A stretch of DNA of 8,034 nucleotides, taken from CAZDHT01 sp964505325 (GTDB lineage Bacteria > Planctomycetota > PUPC01). The translations under genes were made by a program, and so were the position numbers. The notes under the pieces are model-generated. The model did no database searches. It worked only from the letters and a program-made list of their open reading frames with translations, and was not told the DNA's origin. Of this stretch, positions 1 through 5,783 are shown one piece after another. Location of the stretch: the NCBI GenBank assembly GCA_964505325.1, contig CAZDHT010000249.1, positions 1 to 8,034 of the forward strand, in the 5' to 3' direction. How positions within the stretch are numbered: position 1 is the stretch's first letter; the number at the start of each line of letters is the position of its first letter.

Positions 1-18
1 TTGCCCTGCAAACTCCCA

Positions 19-35
19 CGGCAGCTTCGCTGCCG
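19..35. repeat. Perfect 7-bp hairpin with TTC loop
   Basis: CGGCAGC (19-25) and GCTGCCG (29-35) are perfect reverse complements around a TTC loop. This is the same short-stem, 3-nt-loop design as the palindromes in the 7692-7898 cluster at the other end of the window, though the stem sequence differs. It lies inside the open frame of the transposase remnant but in a part that does not look like transposase. Confidence 0.55.
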
Positions 36-513
36 GCCTGTCACCGCTTTTCGCAAACGGATTTCTTGTCGGTGCCTCACTTGGCTGAAGTGATCCGCAG
101 CCTCGAACACCGCACCGTCCACCGCCAACTCACCGGCGAGGACGAGGAACTCGTGGCCGACTGGACCTGGGTGACCACGCTCTCCAAATAGCGTGCCCCC
201 ACTCGGGTCGCCGTCGGGATCGGACACTGGCGTTGGGCAATCGAGAACCAAGGGTTCAACGAACTGGCCACTCGTTGGCACGCCGATCACGTGTACAAGC
301 ACGACGGCAATGCGATCCTCGTGTTCTGTTTCTTGGCCATGCTTTGCCTGAGCGTGTTCTTCGCCTTTTATCGCCGCAACCTGAAGCCGGCCGTGCGAAA
401 AGCCGCCAGCATGCTGCACATCTCGCGCCAGATCGCGGCGGAAGTGTACCACAGCATCGCTCGCAGCCCCCCACTCGCTCCGGCACGAGCCATCCGTTCC
501 CCTCGCAAATCCT

Positions 514-563
514 GCCTGCCTGAGCAGACAGGCGGCCCGCGTATGCGCTCCGGCCCCCGGAGC
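514..563. repeat. Two adjacent palindromes in the decayed region
   Basis: An imperfect inverted repeat (GCCTGCCTG at 514-522 against CAGACAGGC at 525-533, one mismatch) is followed by a perfect hairpin: GCTCCGG (547-553), loop CCC, CCGGAGC (557-563). Neither is followed by a T-tract, so a classical intrinsic terminator is not supported. They may be ends of old mobile elements or intergenic repeats. The 465-774 stretch otherwise holds only the tandem repeat at 664-708 and the promoter in front of the Nudix gene. Confidence 0.5.
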
Positions 564-663
564 ACCGGAACCCGCAGGCACTCAAGCCACCCATCCACCC
601 GAAAAATCCCATTGCGAACTTCCCCGACACGGAATCCCACCCCAAATCCTTCCCTCCTCTCCA

Positions 664-708
664 CTACGAGCAGCCTTTCTACGAGCAGCCTTTCTACGAG
701 CAGCCTTT
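664..708. repeat. 15-bp tandem repeat, three perfect copies
   Basis: The unit CTACGAGCAGCCTTT occurs three times head to tail at 664-678, 679-693 and 694-708 with no mismatch. It lies about 30 bp upstream of the -35 element of the Nudix promoter. A unit of 15 bp preserves the reading frame (S-T-S-S-L), but the surrounding frame is not a credible gene. Identical copies suggest recent slippage expansion. Function unknown; possible direct-repeat binding site or a simple variable-number repeat. Confidence 0.9.
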
Positions 709-737
709 GCGGAACCGCTGCCCGCGCCGTGTGTACC

Positions 738-767
738 TTGCATCCGAGCTTCCGGCTGCGGTATAAT
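738..767 (+). promoter_or_regulatory. Sigma70-type promoter giving a leaderless Nudix mRNA
   Basis: A perfect -10 hexamer TATAAT lies at 762-767, with a weak -35 TTGCAT at 738-743 and an 18-nt spacer. Initiation about 7 nt after the -10 falls at A774 or A775, and the Nudix ATG begins at 775. There is no Shine-Dalgarno sequence in front of that ATG, so a leaderless transcript fits. In 67%-type GC DNA a perfect TATAAT in this exact place is unlikely to be chance, but the -35 matches consensus only in TTG. Confidence 0.65.
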
Positions 768-774
768 TAGTGCA

Positions 775-1197
775 ATGGCAGGGAAGCATTGCTACAGCCA
801 CCCGCGCCCGGCCGTCACGGTAGATATCGTTGTACTCAGCCGCAACGGCCGCGTGCTCTTGATCAAACGGAAAGGCGAGCCGTTCAGGGGCGGCTGGGCT
901 CTCCCCGGAGGATTCGTGGACATCGACGAGACGCTGGCGGACGCCGCCGCGAGGGAACTCGAGGAGGAAACGGGCATCGCCGGCGTGGACATGCGACAAC
1001 TGCACGCGTTCGACGACCCGGACCGTGACCCGCGCGGCCGCACGATCTCCATCGCGTTCCTGGCCAAGGTCGAGGCCCCCCCCGAACCCACCGCGAAATC
1101 TGACGCAGCGGAGGCGCGTTGGACGGCGGTCGATCAGTTGCCGCCGATGGCATTCGATCACGACGCGATCATTGCCCTCGCCCTCCTGGCGAAATGA
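775..1197 (+). CDS. Nudix hydrolase, ADP-ribose pyrophosphatase-like
   Basis: A 140-residue protein of normal length for a single-domain Nudix enzyme. The Nudix box GX5EX7REUXEEXGU is complete at residues 46-68: G46, E52, R60-E61, E64-E65, G67-I68. The paired glutamates bind the catalytic Mg2+. The N-terminal HPRPAVTVDIVV and the FDDPDRDPRGRT segment (about 79-90) are typical of the COG1051 ADP-ribose pyrophosphatase group, which hydrolyses ADP-ribose to AMP and ribose 5-phosphate; related members act on other nucleotide diphosphates, so the substrate is not fixed by sequence. Cytoplasmic, no signal peptide. The ATG at 775 is chosen because the conserved N-terminus begins just after it and the promoter -10 ends 7 nt before it; no ribosome-binding site is present. 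First gene of an apparent three-gene operon, 13 nt before the next. Confidence 0.9.
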   Translation: MAGKHCYSHPRPAVTVDIVVLSRNGRVLLIKRKGEPFRGGWALPGGFVDIDETLADAAARELEEETGIAGVDMRQLHAFDDPDRDPRGRTISIAFLAKVEAPPEPTAKSDAAEARWTAVDQLPPMAFDHDAIIALALLAK

Positions 1198-1210
1198 TGA
1201 GACGCCGCTG

Positions 1211-2524
1211 ATGGCGAAGATGCGCTTCAAATGTGCCTGCGGGAAAACGCTTGCCGTGGATGAACGGTTCGCAGGCAAGATCGCGAAGTGCCCCGCCTGC
1301 AGGCGGCCGGTCCAGGTCCCCGAACTCTCCAACGCCCCGCCCCCCAAGGACATCACCCCCCAGGACATGGCCGCCAAGCTGGCCTCGCTGAGCGACGCCT
1401 ATGGTACCGCTGTCCTCGCCAAGGCAAGGAGCGAACGGGTCAAGGCGGCGCTGTCGGAGTACGACAGGAAAGTCCGGAAAAGAAGACTGATCATCGCCGC
1501 CTCGGCCGCGTCGGTCCTGCTCCTGGGCTTCATCGGCTACAAGCTGTTCAAACCGTACGGCTTCAGCCCAGGCAAGGACAACTGCCCCCAGGCCACGTGG
1601 CCGTTCCTGTCGGGACTCAGCAAGCAGGATGCACGCATCCGCGCCGCCGCCACGTGGGAGGTCGCCGACGCCGGCGGCGACGAAGTCGCGTGGGTGATCC
1701 AGAAAATGGCCCAGGAACCCGAGCCCGTCGTCAGGTTGGTGGCGGTTCGGGCGCTTGAGAGGATGGACAAGGAGCGGGCCGCGGAAAGTGTCCAGCCCAT
1801 GCTCGAAGACGGTGAGCTCGACATCCGCATGACCGCCGCGTTCGTTCTTGCGCGGTGCAAGGCAGGCGCGCTCACCCGGAAGACGCTCGCCCCCACCGTG
1901 AGCAGGGCCCTGGGAGACGATACCGAATGGCGGCGGTGGCTTGAGCAGGCCGCGCAGGAGGCCGCCCTGCCGAGCGGGTACACGGACCTGCTCGACACGA
2001 GATCGCAGAGCCGAAGCAAAGGGACCCGCGCCGTCGCCGCCTGGATGATCGCCGCGACGCTCGGCGCCGATGACCGGCTCCTCGGCCTCCTTCGGGACCC
2101 CGAGCCGGCGGTGGTGGCGAGCACGATCAACTCGCTGGCGCCTTTCCTCACGGCCAGGGCCTTTGAGCGCCTGCGACAACAGGACGACTCGGAGGAAATC
2201 GGCAAACGGACGATCGCGCTCCAGAACATCGCGTACCTTCTGAGACACGAAGACGCTCGCGTTCGAACCGCCGCCGCGCTGGCGCTCGCCCATTGCGGGC
2301 AGGACAAGATAGCTCACCTGCTGGCGCAGACCTTCAAGGATGAAGATTGGTTCATTCGCTTCGCGGGCGCAAAGGGGCTCTCCGCCGTGGCGCCGGAACT
2401 TGCACTCGAGGCGATTCATCAGGCCAGGGACGAAAGCTCTCACAAGCACAATGTGTGGATTCGGCGGGTGATCACGCGAATCGAGCAGAAGCTCTCGGCT
2501 AGGAAGCCGCCCGAGGAGCCATGA
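1211..2524 (+). CDS. Membrane-anchored zinc-ribbon and HEAT-repeat protein
   Basis: A 437-residue protein with three parts. Residues 1-36 form a zinc ribbon with C8, C10, C27 and C30 (CAC...CPAC). A single TM helix lies at about 92-110, preceded by a basic KVRKRR stretch that predicts N-terminus inside. From about 133 to 425 there are helical repeats of HEAT/PBS-lyase type, seen as recurring 'D..VR..A..AL' signatures: DARIRAAATWEVAD (140-153), EPVVRLVAVRALE (171-183), DIRMTAAFVLAR (204-215), DARVRTAAALALA (348-360), and WFIRFAGAKGLSAV (380-393). Such repeats usually bind proteins; by topology they would face out of the cytoplasm. ATG 1211 is chosen because the ribbon starts right after it; the ATG at 1220 is an alternative. 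The upstream extension to 1025 reads through the Nudix gene in another frame and is rejected. The stop overlaps the next start as ATGA, implying translational coupling. Function unknown; scaffold or envelope protein is a guess. Confidence 0.85.
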   Translation: MAKMRFKCACGKTLAVDERFAGKIAKCPACRRPVQVPELSNAPPPKDITPQDMAAKLASLSDAYGTAVLAKARSERVKAALSEYDRKVRKRRLIIAASAASVLLLGFIGYKLFKPYGFSPGKDNCPQATWPFLSGLSKQDARIRAAATWEVADAGGDEVAWVIQKMAQEPEPVVRLVAVRALERMDKERAAESVQPMLEDGELDIRMTAAFVLARCKAGALTRKTLAPTVSRALGDDTEWRRWLEQAAQEAALPSGYTDLLDTRSQSRSKGTRAVAAWMIAATLGADDRLLGLLRDPEPAVVASTINSLAPFLTARAFERLRQQDDSEEIGKRTIALQNIAYLLRHEDARVRTAAALALAHCGQDKIAHLLAQTFKDEDWFIRFAGAKGLSAVAPELALEAIHQARDESSHKHNVWIRRVITRIEQKLSARKPPEEP

Positions 2525-3891
2525 CCGGTCACGACGCTTTGCTCAGAGATCTGGAGCGCGCAGACCAGGGCCAGATCTCGGCACATCTCGACACCTTGAC
2601 TGACGACGCACGGGCTCGCCTGGTCCGGCAACTGAGCACGTTCGACTGGCAGCTCGTGCGCGAGCTGGCTCGGCTGGTCAAAGAGCAGACGCTCGGCCCG
2701 GAGATCGCCGAGTTCAAGCCGGCGCCGGTCGTGCCCCTGTCGCGCCCGGCGGAAGCAGTTGCCGAGGCCCGGCGGACGGGCGAAGCCGCGGTCCGCGAGG
2801 GCACGGTCGCCGCGTTCGTCGTCGCCGGCGGACAGGGCTCCAGACTCAGGCTCGACGGACCCAAGGGCTGCTACCGCATCGGCCCCATCAGCGGCAAATC
2901 CATCTTCCAGATTCACGCCGAGAGAGTGCTGGCCGCCGGCCGACGCTACGGCGTAGAAATCCCGCTGTACGTCATGACCAGTGAGACCAACGACGCCCGA
3001 GTGAGGGAGTTCTTCGGGCAGAATGAGCTCTTCGGACTCCCCGCTCAGGACGTCGCCTTCTGCACACAACGAATGCTCCCCGCATTCGACGCAGAGGGCC
3101 GGCTTTTCCTTGACACACCGGCCCACGTCTTCGTCAGCCCGGACGGACACGGCGGATCGTACCGGGCGCTTCAGTCGAGCGGCGCACTGGACGACATGGC
3201 CCGACGCGGTGTGCGTCACATCTCGTATTTCCAGGTGGACAACCCGATGGTGCCGGCGATCGATCCGGTCTTCATCGGCGAGCACGTCCGGACCGGCTCG
3301 GAGATGTCGAGCAAGGTGTTGAAGAAACGTGAGCCGCGTGAGAAGCTGGGAGTTTTCGCAGACATCGACGGCGCGCTGCGCGTCGTCGAGTACTCCGAGA
3401 TGGACGACGCCCTGCAGCGAAAGACCCTGCCCGACGGCTCGCTCAAGTACGCGTTCGGCAGCATCGCCGTCCACGCCATTGACATCGACTTCGCGCGGCG
3501 GATGGCGTCGACCGATCTGCCATTCCACGTCGCCCACAAGGCGATCCCGGTCCGCGGCGATGGCGGAGAGGCGGCGGAGCCCGACGAGCCGAACGGATTC
3601 AAGCTCGAGCGGTTCGTGTTCGACGGCATCCCACACGCGCGGAATCCTCTGGTGATGGAGGTCCGTCGCGAGGACGAGTTCGCCCCGGTCAAGAACCTCG
3701 ATGGAGACGACTCTCCGGCAACCGCCCGTGCGGCGATGATGGCCCAGCACCGGCGGTGGCTCAGGCAGGCGGGCGTGGATGTACCCGAGCGCGGCGTGGT
3801 GGAGATCAGCCCCCTGTTCGCGCTGGACGCCGAGGACCTGAAGGGGAAGGTCAGCCAACTTCCGGTCTCCGACAAGCTCTACCTCGAATAA
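2521..3891 (+). CDS. UAP1-like UTP:sugar-1-phosphate uridylyltransferase
   Basis: A 456-residue cytoplasmic nucleotidyltransferase of the UDPGP family (Pfam UDPGP type). It probably joins UTP and N-acetylglucosamine-1-phosphate to give UDP-GlcNAc, feeding peptidoglycan, LPS or glycan synthesis. Visible motifs: nucleotide-binding AGGQGSRL (102-109) with PKG (114-116), SIFQIHAER (127-135), SPDGHGG (206-212), QVDNP (238-242), VVEYSE (288-293), HVAHKAIP (336-343), PNGFKLERFVFD (357-368) and the late lysine in APVKN (388-392). The last four blocks are typical of eukaryotic UAP1/AGX enzymes and less so of plain UDP-glucose pyrophosphorylase; the usual bacterial route is GlmU, which is unrelated in layout. 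The first about 95 residues are a helical N-terminal domain as in UAP1. A GAGGAG ribosome site at 2513-2518 sits very close to the ATG. Exact sugar specificity is inferred; UDP-Glc, UDP-GalNAc or broad specificity is possible. Confidence 0.88.
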   Translation: MTGHDALLRDLERADQGQISAHLDTLTDDARARLVRQLSTFDWQLVRELARLVKEQTLGPEIAEFKPAPVVPLSRPAEAVAEARRTGEAAVREGTVAAFVVAGGQGSRLRLDGPKGCYRIGPISGKSIFQIHAERVLAAGRRYGVEIPLYVMTSETNDARVREFFGQNELFGLPAQDVAFCTQRMLPAFDAEGRLFLDTPAHVFVSPDGHGGSYRALQSSGALDDMARRGVRHISYFQVDNPMVPAIDPVFIGEHVRTGSEMSSKVLKKREPREKLGVFADIDGALRVVEYSEMDDALQRKTLPDGSLKYAFGSIAVHAIDIDFARRMASTDLPFHVAHKAIPVRGDGGEAAEPDEPNGFKLERFVFDGIPHARNPLVMEVRREDEFAPVKNLDGDDSPATARAAMMAQHRRWLRQAGVDVPERGVVEISPLFALDAEDLKGKVSQLPVSDKLYLE

Positions 3892-3922
3892 CGCGAGAGG
3901 GGAATGCTCACCAGGAGGTGCG

Positions 3923-3943
3923 CGGGAGGCCGGCTCTCTCCCG
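3923..3943 (+). terminator. Candidate terminator hairpin after the uridylyltransferase gene
   Basis: CGGGAG (3923-3928) and CTCCCG (3938-3943) form a perfect 6-bp GC-rich stem with a 9-nt loop, 32 nt after the TAA of the upstream gene and just before the second promoter. It is placed as expected for an operon end, but it lacks a following T-run, so intrinsic termination is uncertain. Confidence 0.35.
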
Positions 3944-3950
3944 TTGGTGC

Positions 3951-3979
3951 TTGCAGGCCTTGCAGCATGCCGCTATAAT
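3951..3979 (+). promoter_or_regulatory. Sigma70-type promoter for the pseudokinase-aspS pair
   Basis: A -35 TTGCAG (3951-3956), a 17-nt spacer, and a perfect -10 TATAAT (3974-3979). Initiation near 3986 would give a leader of about 60 nt before the GTG at 4047. The -35 shares TTGCA with the first promoter in the window, so the two may be read by the same sigma factor. The -35 is weak relative to consensus; the perfect -10 and optimal spacer carry the call. Confidence 0.65.
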
Positions 3980-4046
3980 CTTTCCGACACGAAGGTGCAT
4001 TTCGCGGCGGTTGTTCGTCTTCCACGCGCATCAGAAAGGGAGTTCC

Positions 4047-5771
4047 GTGTTCATTTGTCCGGGCTGCAAGGCGCGTTTCCGCGTGACCAAGGCGCCCAAG
4101 AGCGGGAAGATCAAGTGCCCGAAGTGCGGGCTGATCTCGATGCTCCACACGGCCGGAAAGCCGGCGCCGGCCAAACCGGAGCCGCCGCCGCCTCCCCCAC
4201 CCGAACTGGCTCCCAACACGACCGTGGCCGGCCACAAGATACTGGAGTACGTCGGCGGATCGCAGTTGACCGCCGCGTACAAGGCCTCGCAGATCTCCAT
4301 GGGCCGGACCGTGCTATTCAGAGTCCTCCGGCCGAAACACACGGCCGACGACCCGCTGAAGGCCCGCTTCTTTGCCGGGGCGCGCGCGGCGGCGCGGCTG
4401 AACCATCCCAACCTGCTCTCCGTCTTCGACATGGGCGAGGAGGGCGATGTCAGCTTCTACACCACGGAGTTCGTCGAGGGCGGCGCCCTGCCCCAGTTCA
4501 TGGCCGCCCAGGAGAAAATGTCGTCCAAGCAGCGCCTCGCCGTCGCGACCCAGATCGCGCACGCCCTCGCCTACGCTCATTCGGTGGGGGTCGAACAGGT
4601 GTGGCTGAGGCCCAAGGACGTCCTGCTGACCGACAAGGGAGACGTGCGGCTGAGCCACGTCGGCACGGGCGAGCCCCTGAGCGGCGGCACCCCCCGGCCC
4701 ATGATGAGCGTGCTCATCGAACTCATCCACATGACTGCCTCGGGGAAGCCGCTTCCATCAAAGGCCAAGGCGCCCGGCGATACCGGCGCCGTGGTGCTGC
4801 CGACCCCGCGCGACGCGCTCGGCACCAAGTTCAACGCCGCCGTTCTGAAGCTGATGAAGGAGCGGGAGGCGGCGTACCAGAACGTGGGCGAGTTCGCGGC
4901 GGAACTGCAGAAGCTGTCCGACAGCGTTCAGCGCCGCAGCACGGTCAGCGCATCCTCCTCGCCGGGCGGCGTGGTGCCCATCCGGCTGGAGAAGGCGCAC
5001 CGCCGGGAGCTGCCGGTCAAGACCATTCTGGTGGCCACGGCCATCGCCGCCGGCCTGGGCGCCATCGTCCTCTATTCCGTGATGAGCCATCTGCGCGGGC
5101 GGAAGGCGCAGGAGCTGTGGGACGACGCGTGCCTTCTGGCGAACAACAGCGAGACCCTGTTCGAGGCGCTGAAGAAGTTCGAGGAGCTCGCCGACGAATA
5201 CCCGAGCACGAAGGAAGGCAAGGATGCCAGGACGCAAGGCATCCCAACGATGAAGAAGAAGATCGTCGGCCGCGAGTACAACGCGGCGGAGCAGGAATTC
5301 AAGGACAAGCCGCAGGCGACGGGCGAAGCCATCGCCGCCCTCAAGGCCGCGCGCGAAAGGCTGGAACGCATGCTCCCGGGCTTGCCCCTGATCGCGCAGC
5401 AGGAAAGGATCCGCATCAACAACGTACGCGTCCGCTATGACCGCGCCGCCATACAGGACTGGAACAAGAAGGCCCTCGAGCAGATCGAGGGCTTTCGCGG
5501 AAGAATGCAGTACGGGAAGGCGCTCCAGGCGGTGCAGGATTTCGCGAAGAAATGGCCGGAGTCGGAGAAAATCCAGCAGGCCGTCGACAGGAAAAAGGTC
5601 GACATCAACCAGAGCGCCCAGAAGAAGTTCGACAGGATAATGGAAGACGTGGACGGCTACATCAAGGACCGGCGGCCCGCCAAGGCGCAAGAGGAGCTGA
5701 AGAAGATCATCCGCAACTTCGGCATTCAGAAGTATGTGGATCAGGCGGGACAGAAACTCAAAGACCTGTAG
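4047..5771 (+). CDS. Zinc-ribbon transmembrane pseudokinase with TPR-like tail
   Basis: A 574-residue protein. The GTG at 4047 is chosen because AAGGGAG lies at 4036-4042 and the zinc ribbon begins at once: C4, C7, C24, C27 (CPGC...CPKC). A proline-rich linker (44-52) leads to a protein-kinase fold (about 61-292) of PknB type: degenerate glycine loop VGGSQLTAAYKA (69-80), FRVLRP where R92 replaces the catalytic lysine, LNHPNLL (118-124), TTEFVEGG (139-146), and PKDVLLTDKGDVRLSHVG (189-206). The alpha-C glutamate is replaced by G111, HRD by Q184-V185-W186, the catalytic-loop asparagine by D191, and DFG by H204-V205-G206. It should therefore be catalytically dead. One TM helix at about 326-345, N-inside. 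The outer tail contains three TPR-like 21-residue units at 374-394, 492-512 and 547-567, each with A at both ends. It lies 12 nt before aspS, in a likely two-gene transcript. Role unknown; a signalling scaffold or binding receptor is plausible. Confidence 0.85.
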   Translation: MFICPGCKARFRVTKAPKSGKIKCPKCGLISMLHTAGKPAPAKPEPPPPPPPELAPNTTVAGHKILEYVGGSQLTAAYKASQISMGRTVLFRVLRPKHTADDPLKARFFAGARAAARLNHPNLLSVFDMGEEGDVSFYTTEFVEGGALPQFMAAQEKMSSKQRLAVATQIAHALAYAHSVGVEQVWLRPKDVLLTDKGDVRLSHVGTGEPLSGGTPRPMMSVLIELIHMTASGKPLPSKAKAPGDTGAVVLPTPRDALGTKFNAAVLKLMKEREAAYQNVGEFAAELQKLSDSVQRRSTVSASSSPGGVVPIRLEKAHRRELPVKTILVATAIAAGLGAIVLYSVMSHLRGRKAQELWDDACLLANNSETLFEALKKFEELADEYPSTKEGKDARTQGIPTMKKKIVGREYNAAEQEFKDKPQATGEAIAALKAARERLERMLPGLPLIAQQERIRINNVRVRYDRAAIQDWNKKALEQIEGFRGRMQYGKALQAVQDFAKKWPESEKIQQAVDRKKVDINQSAQKKFDRIMEDVDGYIKDRRPAKAQEELKKIIRNFGIQKYVDQAGQKLKDL

Positions 5772-5783
5772 GACCTGCCGGGA

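Larger units (their letters stand above)
3..770 (+). pseudogene. Remnant of a DDE transposase (C-terminal part), nonsense-disrupted
   Basis: A reading frame open from the left window edge to the TAG at 768-770 encodes, between about 99 and 464, a recognisable C-terminal end of an IS4-like DDE transposase. It contains HRTVHRQL, then GHWRWAIENQGFNELA, WHADHVYKHD, and a hydrophobic stretch with AFYRRNLKPA. In this family the IEN-x-FNEL glutamate region belongs to the catalytic core and the following segment is the usual C-terminus. The frame is broken by TAG at 189-191, where relatives would have a sense codon, so no full product is possible. The N-terminal catalytic aspartates would lie outside the window or are lost. 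Sequence before about 75 and after about 464 is low-complexity and not convincing as transposase; the frame probably just stays open by chance in GC-rich DNA. The family assignment is from motif memory, so the exact IS family is uncertain. Confidence 0.72.

Noticed and set aside
1025..1210. N-terminal extension of the HEAT protein into the Nudix gene
   Set aside because: It is another-frame translation of the Nudix gene; the conserved zinc ribbon starts just after ATG 1211.
2440..3858. Long antisense open frames under the uridylyltransferase, HEAT, pseudokinase and aspS genes
   Set aside because: They are mirror frames expected in GC-rich codons; none shows a domain or conserved motif, and all lie under well-supported + strand genes.
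3756..4046. N-terminal extension of the pseudokinase into the uridylyltransferase gene
   Set aside because: The extension is out of frame over a well-supported gene, crosses the promoter, and has low-complexity Arg-rich content. The zinc ribbon begins right at the GTG with its own ribosome site.
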